Assembly (NCBI GenBank): GCA_963542545.1
Contig: CAUTWO010000007.1
Coordinates: 1 to 52,300 of the forward strand
Direction: 5' to 3'
Length of the DNA stretch: 52,300 nt
Source: CALISC01 sp963542545
GTDB taxonomy: Bacteria; Bacillota_I; Bacilli_A; Acholeplasmatales; Acholeplasmataceae
Shown: in pieces, positions 24,492-32,961 of the stretch
How the letters are laid out: every line of letters begins with the position of its first letter
Numbering within the stretch: position 1 is the first letter of the stretch
Made by a program: the position numbers and the translations under genes
Notes under the pieces: generated by a model
Told to the model about the DNA's origin: nothing
Database searches by the model: none
Seen by the model: the letters and a program-made list of their open reading frames with translations, nothing else

Positions 24492-25789
24492 TAACCAAAA
24501 ATCCCCCTATATTGATTGCTTTCAGCGTCGGTTTCGATTTGTTTAGTGGTTTCTATTGCCACACCAACAACGATAAGTAGTGATGTTCCACCAAGAGTAA
24601 TGGCAGAAGCCTCTGCACCTTGTAGACCAAAGATAACTGCTGTTAAAATTGGCAATGATGAGATAATTACTAAGTAAATTGTGCCGATAACGTTTACTTT
24701 AAATAAAGTTTTGGCAATAAAGTCTTTAGTGTCCTCACCTGGACGAATTCCTGGAATATAGGCGTTTGATTTAGATAAGTTGTCAGAAATTTTTTCAGGG
24801 TCAAACTGCATAAAGGTGTAGAAAAACGAAAAAGCAATAATTAACAGAATATAGATAATGTAGCCAATTGGTCTTTGGAAGTTAAAGATTTCGTTAACCC
24901 AAAAACCGCCGCCAGATGAGTAGTTTTGAGTGATAAACCCAGTAATAGTTTGCGGGATACCAAGCAAGGTTGAGGCAAAAATCACGGGCATCACGTTTCC
25001 AGTGTTGACTTTAATTGGAATGTTTGAGTCAGATTGTGCTTGGCGGTTGGCGTGTTGAATTGGGATTTTACGGTTAGAGGTTTCAACAAATATTACCCCT
25101 AGAATGATAGCTATATAAAGTAGAGTAATTACCACGAAGTTAACGTAGTGTGTCCAGCTTGTAGCTTCAGTGATGTATTTTTTGGTCATCATGCTAAACA
25201 TTGAAGGAATTGAAATAATAATTCCGGCAGTAATTAGCATTGAAGAGCCGTTTCCGATACCTTTTTGGGTAATCATGTCGGCAAACCAAATACAAATTGC
25301 AGTACCAGCAGCAATAGTTAAACCAATATAGATCATCGCCATACCGATGTTTCCAGAGAACCCTACGAAAAACTGAGTTCCGCGGCCTGCTGAGAAAGAA
25401 AGGACTAGCGAAATACCTTGGACAAAAGCAATCGCGATTGCAAGTACTCGGTTGATTTTATTAATTTTGTAGCGACCTTCTTCACCTTGTTCTTGCCATT
25501 CTTTAAAGGTAGGTACTACCATTGGCAGAAGTTGAGTGACGATAGACGCCGTAATATAGGGAGAAATTCCCATTGCCAGGAAAGAAAAGCGTTCAAGTGA
25601 TCTTCCTGAAAAGTTATTTAAAATCGCAAAGAATCCAAGTCCATTTTCAAATAGGTTGCGAATTGCGTCTACGTTGACTAAAGGCATCGGAATGAAAGAC
25701 ATCACCCTTAGTGCTAAAAGTAGAGCAAGTGTAAAGATAAATCTTTCAAGAATTTGTTTATTGGATAAAATTCTTTTGACTCTATTCAT
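24491..25789 (-). CDS. secY: Protein translocase subunit SecY
   Basis: Channel-forming subunit of the Sec translocon, 432 residues with ten hydrophobic segments. Recognisable are SFIPMPLVNVDAI after TM1, the plug/TM2 region SLERFSFLAMGISPYITASI, TQKGIGNGSSMLI, and the C-terminal cytosolic loop with PGIRPGEDT before TM9. It lies between rplO and adk. Exported lipoproteins elsewhere in the window would depend on it. Confidence 0.97.
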   Translation of the reverse strand: MNRVKRILSNKQILERFIFTLALLLALRVMSFIPMPLVNVDAIRNLFENGLGFFAILNNFSGRSLERFSFLAMGISPYITASIVTQLLPMVVPTFKEWQEQGEEGRYKINKINRVLAIAIAFVQGISLVLSFSAGRGTQFFVGFSGNIGMAMIYIGLTIAAGTAICIWFADMITQKGIGNGSSMLITAGIIISIPSMFSMMTKKYITEATSWTHYVNFVVITLLYIAIILGVIFVETSNRKIPIQHANRQAQSDSNIPIKVNTGNVMPVIFASTLLGIPQTITGFITQNYSSGGGFWVNEIFNFQRPIGYIIYILLIIAFSFFYTFMQFDPEKISDNLSKSNAYIPGIRPGEDTKDFIAKTLFKVNVIGTIYLVIISSLPILTAVIFGLQGAEASAITLGGTSLLIVVGVAIETTKQIETDAESNQYRGIFG

Positions 25790-25791
25790 TG

Positions 25792-26223
25792 TTAAATTGC
25801 CTCAAATGTGCCGCCAAGTTCTTGGAGTTTAGTTAAGGCAGATTTAGAGATTTGGTGAACTTTTAAAGTCAGTTTTTGACTAAGTTCTCCGTTTAGGACT
25901 TTAACTGCTTTAAAAGGTTTAGAAACTAGACCTTTTTCTAAAAGCAAGTCAACTGTAACCACAGTCTCTGGCTCAAAGCAGTTTAAAGCACTTAGTGAAA
26001 CGATTGCGTTTTTAGTTTGGTTAAGTGAGTGAAAACCACGTTTTGGCAAACGTTGGAAAAGTGGTAATTGTCCACCTTCAAAGCCTGGGCGAGTGCCACC
26101 GCCTGAACGTGCGTTTTGACCTTTGTGGCCTTTACCAGAGGTTTTTCCGGTGCCTGAGCCAATTCCACGACCTAGTCGTTTCTTATCTGGACGTGGGCGT
26201 AAGTTTTTAAGTTCATTTAGCAT
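25792..26223 (-). CDS. rplO: 50S ribosomal protein L15
   Basis: L15 of the large subunit, 143 residues. The glycine-rich N-terminal arm GRGIGSGTGKTSGKGHKGQN and the FEGGQLPLFQRLPKRGF segment are diagnostic. ATG at 26223 (MLNELKNLRP) is preferred because AAGGAGG lies nine bases before it; a TTG two codons upstream is less likely. It follows rpmD and precedes secY. Confidence 0.97.
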   Translation of the reverse strand: MLNELKNLRPRPDKKRLGRGIGSGTGKTSGKGHKGQNARSGGGTRPGFEGGQLPLFQRLPKRGFHSLNQTKNAIVSLSALNCFEPETVVTVDLLLEKGLVSKPFKAVKVLNGELSQKLTLKVHQISKSALTKLQELGGTFEAI

Positions 26224-26237
26224 AAACAAAGGCCTCC

Positions 26238-26417
26238 TTATTTCGCTTCCTTGACTTCAACCAAGTGAGCAATAGTTTTGATTTTGCCTTGGTTTACAGC
26301 GTTGTCTTCTAAAACCGCTTCGTCGTTGATGCGTTTTAAGCCCAAAGTTTCGGCAGTTTTAACTTGACGTGGTAAACGTCCGATTAAAGAACGTCTTAGC
26401 ACAACTTTTAGTTTCAT
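26238..26417 (-). CDS. rpmD: 50S ribosomal protein L30
   Basis: Short gene of 59 codons beginning MKLKVVLRRSLIGRLPRQVK and continuing TAETLGLKRINDEAVLEDN, which is the L30 pattern (R-S-x-I-G-R-...-LGLK-x-I). It begins inside the rpsE stop (ATGA overlap at 26414-26417) and ends in TAAGGAGG, where its stop runs into the rplO ribosome binding site. This position in the spc operon is standard. Confidence 0.96.
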   Translation of the reverse strand: MKLKVVLRRSLIGRLPRQVKTAETLGLKRINDEAVLEDNAVNQGKIKTIAHLVEVKEAK

Positions 26418-26911
26418 AGGCTTTTTACCTCCACGCCACGTAGACGAGCGATTTCTTCTTTAGTTTTAAGTAGTTTAAAACCTTCAAAAGTTGCTCTAAT
26501 CATGTTAATAGGTGTACGAGAACCAAGAGATTTAGACAAGATGTTAGAAACACCTGTCAGTTCACACACGGCACGCACAGCACCACCGGCAACAATACCA
26601 GTACCGTCTGAGGCTGGTCTTAGAACGACGTGACCAGAGCCGTATACACCTTCAATGTAGTGAGGGATGGTGTTATTGACAATTGGCACAGTTATTAGGT
26701 TTTGTTTAGCCTGTTCAATCGCTTTTTTAATAGCATCTGGAACTTCGTTTGCTTTACCAGTTCCAAATCCTACTTTGCCTTTGTGGTTTCCAACAACAAC
26801 TAGTGCTGAAAAGCGGAAACGACGACCACCTTTTACGACCTTGGTAACACGACCAATATGAACGACTTTTTCGTCAAATTCTTTTTCTTCTTTTTCAAAT
26901 TTATCGTACAT
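26414..26911 (-). CDS. rpsE: 30S ribosomal protein S5
   Basis: S5, involved in decoding fidelity. After an acidic N-terminus (YDKFEKEEKEFDEKVVHI) come RVTKVVKGGRRFRFSALVVV, GFGTGKANEVPDAI, and GSGHVVLRPASDGTGIVAGG. Length 165 residues. It ends on TGA, overlapping the start of rpmD; this close-packed arrangement supports TGA as stop. It follows rplR by 11 bases. Confidence 0.97.
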   Translation of the reverse strand: MYDKFEKEEKEFDEKVVHIGRVTKVVKGGRRFRFSALVVVGNHKGKVGFGTGKANEVPDAIKKAIEQAKQNLITVPIVNNTIPHYIEGVYGSGHVVLRPASDGTGIVAGGAVRAVCELTGVSNILSKSLGSRTPINMIRATFEGFKLLKTKEEIARLRGVEVKSL

Positions 26912-26922
26912 AATTTACTCCT

Positions 26923-27273
26923 TTAAAACTCAAGTCCGGCAGTTCTAGCGGCTTCAGCAAGGGCTTTGACGCGACCTGCGTATAGATAACCTGAGCGGTC
27001 AAAAACAACTGCTTTGATTTTCGCTTTAAGTGCTTTTTTGGCAATTGCTGTACCAAGGGCTTCGGCTGCAGCTAAGTTTTTGCCAAGTTTTAGTTCTTTG
27101 GTGTTAGCAGCAACTAGTGTGTGGCCTTTTGTGTCGTCAATAATTTGGACGTAGATGTGGGTATTTGAACGGTATAAAGATAGGCGAGGACGAGTACTTG
27201 TACCTGAAACTGATTTTCTGACACGCTCGTGTCTTGACAAGCGAGATTCGTTTTTGGAAATTTTTAAAATCAT
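26923..27273 (-). CDS. rplR: 50S ribosomal protein L18
   Basis: L18, the 5S rRNA-binding protein of the central protuberance, 116 residues. Family features are SGTSTRPRLSLYRSNTHIYVQIIDD, split here only by reading, then FDRSGYLYAGRVKALAEAAR near the C-terminus. It lies between rplF and rpsE. Confidence 0.97.
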   Translation of the reverse strand: MILKISKNESRLSRHERVRKSVSGTSTRPRLSLYRSNTHIYVQIIDDTKGHTLVAANTKELKLGKNLAAAEALGTAIAKKALKAKIKAVVFDRSGYLYAGRVKALAEAARTAGLEF

Positions 27274-27284
27274 GTTCAGCCTCC

Positions 27285-27824
27285 TTATTTAGCGGTTTTT
27301 CCAGCTTTTTGGCGAACGTGTTCACCTGTGTAGCGGATACCTTTTCCTTTATATGGTTCTGGTTTTTTAAGTAGGCGTACGCGCGCTGCAAACTCACCAA
27401 CTAGTTCCTTGTCAATACCTTTGATAATGATTTTAACAGGGCTAGGAGTTTCGCACACTAAGCCTTTTGGCACTTCAACTTCTACAGGGTGTGAAAAACC
27501 AAGGGCTAAGGTTAGTTTACCGTTAACTGAGTTTGCTTTATAACCAACACCAATAATATCTAGTTCTTTTTGAAAGGGTTGGTGCACACCTTGTACCATG
27601 TTGGCAAGTAGTGCACGAGTTGTACCGTGTAGTTGTTTAGTGGTTTTTTCGTCGTTTGGACGAGTAATTTGGATTTCTTGTTCAGTTTGAGTGATTTTAA
27701 GGATTGGTGAAAATTGTTTTGTAAGTTCACCATGTGGACCTTTTACAACAACGTAGTTTTCAGGAGAGACAGAGACTGTCACGCCTTGCGGAACTAAGAT
27801 AGTTTTATTTCCAATTCTAGACAT
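27285..27824 (-). CDS. rplF: 50S ribosomal protein L6
   Basis: L6, at the base of the factor-binding stalk, 179 residues. It starts MSRIGNKTILVPQGVTVSV, with the VKGPHGEL motif, and ends with the second-repeat signature PEPYKGKGIRYTGEHVRQKAGK. It lies between rpsH and rplR in the spc operon; AGGAAC before the ATG is a weak ribosome binding site. Confidence 0.97.
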   Translation of the reverse strand: MSRIGNKTILVPQGVTVSVSPENYVVVKGPHGELTKQFSPILKITQTEQEIQITRPNDEKTTKQLHGTTRALLANMVQGVHQPFQKELDIIGVGYKANSVNGKLTLALGFSHPVEVEVPKGLVCETPSPVKIIIKGIDKELVGEFAARVRLLKKPEPYKGKGIRYTGEHVRQKAGKTAK

Positions 27825-27840
27825 AGACTTTCAGTTCCTC

Positions 27841-28236
27841 CTACCACACATAGCAAAGAACTTCGCCACCCAAACCTGCTTTTCTGGCAGCACGGTCTGA
27901 CATAATGCCTTTAGAGGTTGAAATTACGGCAATTCCAAGACCATTAAAGACACGAGGTAGTTCTTCTTTGCTTGAATATACTCTTAAACCTGGTTTAGAG
28001 ACACGGCGAAGTCCGTGAATTACTAGTTCCTTGTCTTCTGAGTATTTAAGTTCAACGTTCATGTTTTTAGCCACGCCTTCTTGAAAAACAGCGTAAGAAG
28101 CGATAAAACCTTCTGATTTTAAGACTTTTAAAATACGTTCTTTTTCAGTAGAATGTGGAACATTTACGCTTAATTTGTGTTGTCTGTTCGCATTACGAAT
28201 GCGAGTTAACATATCTGCAATTGTATCTGATACCAT
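27841..28236 (-). CDS. rpsH: 30S ribosomal protein S8
   Basis: S8, a primary 16S rRNA binder, 131 residues. It starts MVSDTIADMLTRIRNANRQ, and the C-terminal RNA-contacting loop ISTSKGIMSDRAARKAGLGG is typical. AAGGAGG precedes the ATG. In E. coli S8 represses the spc operon; I see no obvious mimic of its binding site here. Confidence 0.97.
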   Translation of the reverse strand: MVSDTIADMLTRIRNANRQHKLSVNVPHSTEKERILKVLKSEGFIASYAVFQEGVAKNMNVELKYSEDKELVIHGLRRVSKPGLRVYSSKEELPRVFNGLGIAVISTSKGIMSDRAARKAGLGGEVLCYVW

Positions 28237-28248
28237 AAATGCCTCCTT

Positions 28249-28518
28249 CTACCAGCTGGCTTTTTTTACGCCGGGCAACAGTCCGGCTGCTGCCATTTTA
28301 CGAAAGTTGTTACGAGAAATTCCAAATTTACGAATGAAACCGTGTGGACGACCGTCAATTTGACAACGGTTGCGGTAACGGCAAAGCGATGCGTTTCTTG
28401 GCAATTTTTGTAGTGCTAAATAGTCTTTGTTAGCCTTTAGTTCGCGAGCGCGTTCTTGATAGCGTAGATAGACTTCTAGTTTTTTGTTATTTGCATTAAT
28501 TTTTGATTTTTTAGCCAT
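28249..28518 (-). CDS. rpsN: 30S ribosomal protein S14, zinc-free form
   Basis: S14 of the 30S head in the longer, 89-residue form without CxxC pairs. It ends in the usual motif: RNRCQIDGRPHGFIRKFGIS, then RNNFRKMAAAGLLPGVKKASW. Many Bacilli carry the 61-residue zinc form at this site of the spc operon, so the long form is a small lineage marker. It lies between rplE and rpsH. Confidence 0.96.
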   Translation of the reverse strand: MAKKSKINANNKKLEVYLRYQERARELKANKDYLALQKLPRNASLCRYRNRCQIDGRPHGFIRKFGISRNNFRKMAAAGLLPGVKKASW

Positions 28519-28529
28519 AGTTAAGCCCT

Positions 28530-29072
28530 CTATTTAGCAAAAGGCATGCCTAAGTTTTTAAGTAAACTAAATGCCTCTTCGTTGGTTTTAGCAGTAGTTA
28601 CTAAAACTACGTCCATACCACGGATTTTTTTAATATCGTCAAATCTAATTTCTGGGAAAATCAGTTGTTCTTTCACACCAAGGGTGTAGTTTCCACGACC
28701 ATCAAACGCAGTTTTAGAAACTCCTCTAAAGTCACGAACTCTTGGTAGAGAAATTGAAATTAGTTTATCTAAAAAGTAATACATTTTCTCACCACGCAGA
28801 GTGACTTTGACACCAATTGGCATGTTTTCTCTTAGTTTGAAGTTAGAAATTGATTTACGCGCACGAGTGACAACTGGACGTTGTCCCGCGATTTGGCCAA
28901 CTTCTTTAACGATATCTTCAATAACTTTGGAGTTTTGAGCAGCATCTCCTGCTCCGACGTTAATTACGATTTTTTCAAGTTTAGGCACTTGCATCACAGA
29001 TGAGTACTTAAACTCTTTAATTAAAGCAGGAATTGCTTTTTTTATGTAGTGTTGTTTTAATCTTGAAGTCAT
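28530..29072 (-). CDS. rplE: 50S ribosomal protein L5
   Basis: L5, which binds 5S rRNA and the P-site tRNA, 180 residues. The segments MQVPKLEKIVINVGAGDA, ITGQ-equivalent IAGQRPVVTRARKSISNFKL and the C-terminal GMDVVLVTTAKTNEEAFSLL are in family order. It lies between rplX and rpsN. Confidence 0.97.
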   Translation of the reverse strand: MTSRLKQHYIKKAIPALIKEFKYSSVMQVPKLEKIVINVGAGDAAQNSKVIEDIVKEVGQIAGQRPVVTRARKSISNFKLRENMPIGVKVTLRGEKMYYFLDKLISISLPRVRDFRGVSKTAFDGRGNYTLGVKEQLIFPEIRFDDIKKIRGMDVVLVTTAKTNEEAFSLLKNLGMPFAK

Positions 29073-29083
29073 TTGCCTGCTCC

Positions 29084-29419
29084 TTATTTAATTGCGTCGC
29101 CGGATTTGGCGATTCGCACCTTTTTGCCGTTTTCTTGTTTAAAAGAAACACGGGTAGGTTTTTGAGTTTTTGGATCAATTAGCGCCACGTTTGACACGTG
29201 GATTGGCATAGGTTTTGAAATAATTTGCCCTTTTTCGCTATTTTGATTTGGTTTTTTGGCGATTTTGGCGATATTCACGCCCTCAACTACGACCATGTCT
29301 TTGTCGCGAAGCACTTGAATAACGCGGCCAGTTGTGCGAGTTTTAACACCTTTTTTATCGGTAGTGAACTTGTCTTTGCCAGCAATGATGGCAACTTTGT
29401 CTCCAGTTTTGATATACAT
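29084..29419 (-). CDS. rplX: 50S ribosomal protein L24
   Basis: L24, an early assembly protein of the large subunit with an N-terminal KOW motif (KTGDKVAIIAGKDK). Between strands it carries KKGVKTRTTGRVIQVLRDKD, a slightly longer loop than in many families. Length 111 residues; AAGGAGG precedes the ATG. Between rplN and rplE. Confidence 0.97.
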   Translation of the reverse strand: MYIKTGDKVAIIAGKDKFTTDKKGVKTRTTGRVIQVLRDKDMVVVEGVNIAKIAKKPNQNSEKGQIISKPMPIHVSNVALIDPKTQKPTRVSFKQENGKKVRIAKSGDAIK

Positions 29420-29437
29420 TTAACAAATTCCTCCTTT

Positions 29438-29806
29438 TTATAAAACTTCTGGTGCTAAAGACAAGATTTTAGTGTAGTTGTTGTCTCTAAGTTCGCGAGC
29501 AATCGGTCCAAAAATACGAGTTCCGCGAGGGGTTTTGTCTTCTTTGACCAATACAACTGCGTTTTCACCAAATTTAATATATGAGCCGTCTGCTCTGCGT
29601 AGTCCATCTTTAGTGCGGACAACTACAGCCTTGCAAACGTCACCTTTTTTAACAACTCCACCAGGAGTTGCTTTTTTCACAGTTACAACCACAAGATCGC
29701 CGATATTAGCGTAGCGGTGGCGAGTACCACCAGGAATTTTAATTACTAAAACTTCCTTTGCTCCTGTGTTGTCTGCAACGAGTAATCTAGTTTCTTGTTG
29801 AATCAT
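29438..29806 (-). CDS. rplN: 50S ribosomal protein L14
   Basis: L14, at the subunit interface, 122 residues. It starts MIQQETRLLVADNTGAKEVL and ends with FGPIARELRDNNYTKILSLA, both diagnostic. It lies between rpsQ and rplX, the standard junction of the S10 and spc groups; there is no visible promoter in the 18-base gap, so the groups are probably one transcript. Confidence 0.97.
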   Translation of the reverse strand: MIQQETRLLVADNTGAKEVLVIKIPGGTRHRYANIGDLVVVTVKKATPGGVVKKGDVCKAVVVRTKDGLRRADGSYIKFGENAVVLVKEDKTPRGTRIFGPIARELRDNNYTKILSLAPEVL

Positions 29807-29824
29807 CTTTCGTTACCTCTTAAA

Positions 29825-30088
29825 CTAAATTACCACAGCTTTTTCAAGCACCTTAATTAGTCTAAATGACTTAGTGCGAGAAAGTGGACGGGTTTCTGCA
29901 AACGCCACAGTATCGCCAATTTTGCATTCATTTTGTTCATCGTGAACGTGAAATTTTTTAGATACCTTAAAGCGTTTGTTGTAAAGTGGATCGTTTTTAT
30001 AAGTGTCAACAACGACAACTATAGTTTTATCCATTTTATCTGAAACAACTTTACCACGGAAAACTTTTCTTTTAGTTTCTCTTTCCAT
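29825..30088 (-). CDS. rpsQ: 30S ribosomal protein S17
   Basis: S17, a primary 16S rRNA binder with an OB fold, 87 residues. Family features are KVFRGKVVSDKMDKTIVV near the start and GDTVAFAETRPLSRTKSFRL near the end. AAGGAG lies before the ATG. Between rpmC and rplN. Confidence 0.97.
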   Translation of the reverse strand: MERETKRKVFRGKVVSDKMDKTIVVVVDTYKNDPLYNKRFKVSKKFHVHDEQNECKIGDTVAFAETRPLSRTKSFRLIKVLEKAVVI

Positions 30089-30094
30089 TGTTGA

Positions 30095-30295
30095 CTACTC
30101 CTTTACTGATTTTCGCTCGGTTAAGATAGTGTATAGACGAGCGATTTGTTTACGGGCTTTTTTAACGCGGGCAGTGTCTGTAAGTTGCCCTGTTGCTTGT
30201 TTGAAACGTAGGTTAAATATTTCTTGTTTTAACTCAAAAATTTTGCTTTCTATTTCAAGATCTGTATATTTTCTAAGTTCTTGCATCTTTTTCAT
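30095..30295 (-). CDS. rpmC: 50S ribosomal protein L29
   Basis: L29, a two-helix protein at the exit tunnel, 66 residues. It has DLEIESKIFELKQEIFNLRF and the conserved QATGQLTDTARVKKARKQIA. The ATG used lies ten bases after the AAGGAGG at the end of rplP; a second ATG three codons later is possible. Between rplP and rpsQ. Confidence 0.95.
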   Translation of the reverse strand: MKKMQELRKYTDLEIESKIFELKQEIFNLRFKQATGQLTDTARVKKARKQIARLYTILTERKSVKE

Positions 30296-30297
30296 GC

Positions 30298-30711
30298 TTA
30301 TTTAACCTCCTTTTTCACGATTTTTGACTTAATTGGTAGTTTGTGTGAAGCCAGACGAAGCGCTTCGCGTGCGATTTCTTCAGCAACACCAGCTACTTCA
30401 AACATAATTTTATTTTGTTTAACTACCGCAACCCAGTGGTCTGGCGCACCTTTTCCGGAACCCATACGCACTTCAAGAGGTTTCTTGGTGCGAGACATGT
30501 GTGGGAAAATGTTGATCCAAACTTGACCAAGTCTCTTCATGTGTCTGGTCATCGCGATACGAGCCGCTTCTATTTGTTGAGAAGTAATATATGAACCTTC
30601 AAGGGCTTGTAGAGCAAAATCTCCGTTAATTACTTCATTTCTACCTTTGGCAACACCTTCGTAAGACACACGATGTGGACGGCGATATTTAGTTCTTTTG
30701 GGCATTAACAT
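30298..30711 (-). CDS. rplP: 50S ribosomal protein L16
   Basis: L16, in the A-site region of the large subunit, 137 residues. It starts MLMPKRTKYRRPHRVSYEG and shows GDFALQALEGSYITSQQIEA, ARIAMTRHMKR and RMGSGKGAPDHWVAVVK. The first of two nearby ATGs fits the Bacilli N-terminus. It begins three bases after rpsC. Confidence 0.97.
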   Translation of the reverse strand: MLMPKRTKYRRPHRVSYEGVAKGRNEVINGDFALQALEGSYITSQQIEAARIAMTRHMKRLGQVWINIFPHMSRTKKPLEVRMGSGKGAPDHWVAVVKQNKIMFEVAGVAEEIAREALRLASHKLPIKSKIVKKEVK

Positions 30712-30714
30712 AAA

Positions 30715-31470
30715 CTATTTACCTCCGTTTGGACGACTAGGTCTTTGACCTGGTTTTTTAAATCTTGGTCTGCGTTCAGGTGCAGCGTCTTCGTATGCTT
30801 TGATTTTCTCTTCGCGAGTTTCGCCTTTATTAACGTCTCCGTTGTAAATCCAAACTTTAACACCAAGGATTCCATAAGTTGTATTGGCCTCTGCAGTTGC
30901 GTAGTCTACGTCTGCTTTAAGGGTTTGTAGAGGCACGCGACCTTCTGAGTATCCTTCTGAGCGCGCCATTTCAGCACCACCTAGACGACCAGAGATTAGG
31001 GTTTTGCAGCCCAACGCTCCGGCTTTCAGAGCTCGCTGAATTGCCATTTTTTGCACACGGCGGAAAGACGCACGGTTTTCAAGTTGGGTAGCGATAGATT
31101 GCGCCACGATTTCCGCACTGCGTTCTGAGCGTTTAACTTCAACAACATTTAAAATCACGTCTTTTTTAGTGATTTTTTCAAGGGCTTTGATAACTTTGGC
31201 GCGAGTTTCGGCGTTAGTTCCAATTACTAGCCCTGGTTTGGCTGTGTACAGGCGAATTCTAACTTTGTCTTTTTCTTTGCCTTTGTAGCGTTCAATTTCA
31301 ATTGAAGAGATTAACGCTTCTTTGTATTCAGGATAAGTTTTAATGGTTTTGCGAATTAGGAAGTCTTCTTTGATGTAGGCAGGCACTAGTTTTTTGTCTG
31401 CATACCAGCGAGATTCCCAGTTTCGAATAATTCCGGTTCTCAGACCGACTGGACTAACTTTTTGACCCAT
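30715..31470 (-). CDS. rpsC: 30S ribosomal protein S3
   Basis: S3, part of the mRNA entry channel and its helicase. It starts MGQKVSPVGLRTGIIRNWES, with a KH-domain motif PGLVIGTNAETRAKVIK near residues 78-94 where the family has GxxGxxI; the middle glycines are partly replaced (IGTNAE). A long C-terminal basic tail brings it to 251 residues, longer than most. It lies two bases after rplV. Confidence 0.96.
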   Translation of the reverse strand: MGQKVSPVGLRTGIIRNWESRWYADKKLVPAYIKEDFLIRKTIKTYPEYKEALISSIEIERYKGKEKDKVRIRLYTAKPGLVIGTNAETRAKVIKALEKITKKDVILNVVEVKRSERSAEIVAQSIATQLENRASFRRVQKMAIQRALKAGALGCKTLISGRLGGAEMARSEGYSEGRVPLQTLKADVDYATAEANTTYGILGVKVWIYNGDVNKGETREEKIKAYEDAAPERRPRFKKPGQRPSRPNGGK

Positions 31471-31472
31471 TC

Positions 31473-31814
31473 TTATCCCCTTTCAGCCACAACTACAGTA
31501 ATGTGGCTACGTCTTTTGACAATTGTGTCACCAGAACCTTTGGCACGTGGCAACATTCTTTTCATTTTTAGACCTTCAGTTGCATAGCATTCTTTGACAT
31601 ACAACTTAGTTTGGTCTAACTTTAAGTTATTAACTGCGTTTGCGATTGCTGATTTTAAGCATTCTTTGACAATTGGCGATGCTTTGCGGTTAGTAAATTG
31701 AAGGTAAGCCAAGGCTTCTTTGACATTTGCGCCACGAATTAAGTCAATCACTAATTTTGCTTTACGTGGTGTAACTTTGGCGTCGTGTACGATTGCTTTT
31801 GCTTGTTTTTCCAT
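31473..31814 (-). CDS. rplV: 50S ribosomal protein L22
   Basis: L22, lining the exit tunnel, 113 residues. The start MEKQAKAIVHDAKVTPRKAK is preferred over a TTG four codons upstream, because GGTG lies before it and the family begins here. The hairpin-tip region EGLKMKRMLPRAKGSGDTIV is intact, with no insertion of the macrolide-resistance kind. Between rpsS and rpsC. Confidence 0.96.
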   Translation of the reverse strand: MEKQAKAIVHDAKVTPRKAKLVIDLIRGANVKEALAYLQFTNRKASPIVKECLKSAIANAVNNLKLDQTKLYVKECYATEGLKMKRMLPRAKGSGDTIVKRRSHITVVVAERG

Positions 31815-31828
31815 AAATTTCACCAACC

Positions 31829-32110
31829 TTATTTAGCAGCAGCGCGTTTGTCTGCTTTGGTGTGTCCTCTAAAGGTACGAGTTGGCACGAACTCACCTAG
31901 TTTGTGGCCAACCATATCTTCAGTAATGTAGATAGGTACGTGTTCTTTTCCGTTGTGCACGGCTAGAGTAAACCCTACGAAAATTGGGAAAATAGTGGAA
32001 CGGCGAGACCAGGTTTGAATAACTTTCTTTTCGCCTGCTTTTGCCATTTTTTCAATTTTTGCAAGTAGTGTGTATTCACAATAAGGTCCTTTTTTAATTG
32101 AACGAGACAT
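31829..32110 (-). CDS. rpsS: 30S ribosomal protein S19
   Basis: S19 of the 30S head, 93 residues, starting MSRSIKKGPYCEYTLLAKIE and with TWSRRSTIFPIFVGFTLAVH and HKLGEFVPTRTFRGH. Its ATG overlaps the rplB stop (TAATG), with the AGGAGG site inside rplB, so translation is coupled. Confidence 0.97.
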   Translation of the reverse strand: MSRSIKKGPYCEYTLLAKIEKMAKAGEKKVIQTWSRRSTIFPIFVGFTLAVHNGKEHVPIYITEDMVGHKLGEFVPTRTFRGHTKADKRAAAK

Positions 32111-32946
32111 TATTTTCCTCCTTTTCTACGGTTAACAATAAGTTTGTTAGATGCTTTTTTAGGATCGCGAGTTTTAACTCCACGAGTTTTCTTACCCCAT
32201 TTAGTAAGTGGTTGTTTACGACCGATAGGTGTGCGGCCTTCACCACCACCGTGAGGGTGGTCAACTGGGTTCATCGCAGTACCACGAACGTGGGGTTTCA
32301 CGCCCATTAAACGAACGCGACCTGCTTTACCAAGTACAACTAGTTCGTGTTGAGAGTTGCCAACTACACCGATAGTTGCACGGCAAGTTGCCAAGACTTT
32401 GCGCATTTCACCACTTTGCAAGCGAAGTAGTACGTATTTCTCCTCGCGGCCAAGAATTTGGACAGAAGTACCCGCTGAACGCGCGATTTGTCCACCTTTG
32501 CCAGGTTTTAACTCAACGTTGTGAACAAAAGTACCAACTGGGATTTTGCTAAGTGGAAGTGCGTTTCCGACTTTGATATCGGCGTTTTCCCCACTTTGAA
32601 TAACTTGGCCGATTTTTAGGTCTTCACACGCCAAGATATAGCGTTTTTCACCGTCTTTGTAAGTGACTAGCGCGATGTTTGCAGAGCGGTTTGGGTCATA
32701 CTCAATAGTCTTAACTACTGCTTCTATATCGTCTTTGTTGCGTTTAAAGTCAATAATGCGGTATTTACGACGAACACCACCACCGATGTGGCGAACAGTT
32801 ATCGTTCCTTGGTTATTACGACCACCTGTTTTTTTCAAAGTAGTAATCAATGATTTTTCTGGAGCAACTTTTGAAAGTTCAGAGTAATCGATAACAGACA
32901 TATTGCGACGTCCGTTAGTAGTAGGTTTATAGGTCTTAATTTTCAT
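32110..32946 (-). CDS. rplB: 50S ribosomal protein L2
   Basis: L2, essential for subunit joining and near the peptidyl-transferase centre, 278 residues. It starts MKIKTYKPTTNGRRNM; of two adjacent ATGs the second has the better spacing to AAGGAG. The conserved C-terminal segment RGTAMNPVDHPHGGGEGR includes the histidine implicated in peptidyl transfer. Between rplW and rpsS. Confidence 0.97.
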   Translation of the reverse strand: MKIKTYKPTTNGRRNMSVIDYSELSKVAPEKSLITTLKKTGGRNNQGTITVRHIGGGVRRKYRIIDFKRNKDDIEAVVKTIEYDPNRSANIALVTYKDGEKRYILACEDLKIGQVIQSGENADIKVGNALPLSKIPVGTFVHNVELKPGKGGQIARSAGTSVQILGREEKYVLLRLQSGEMRKVLATCRATIGVVGNSQHELVVLGKAGRVRLMGVKPHVRGTAMNPVDHPHGGGEGRTPIGRKQPLTKWGKKTRGVKTRDPKKASNKLIVNRRKGGK

Positions 32947-32961
32947 CATTTACTCCTTTCA

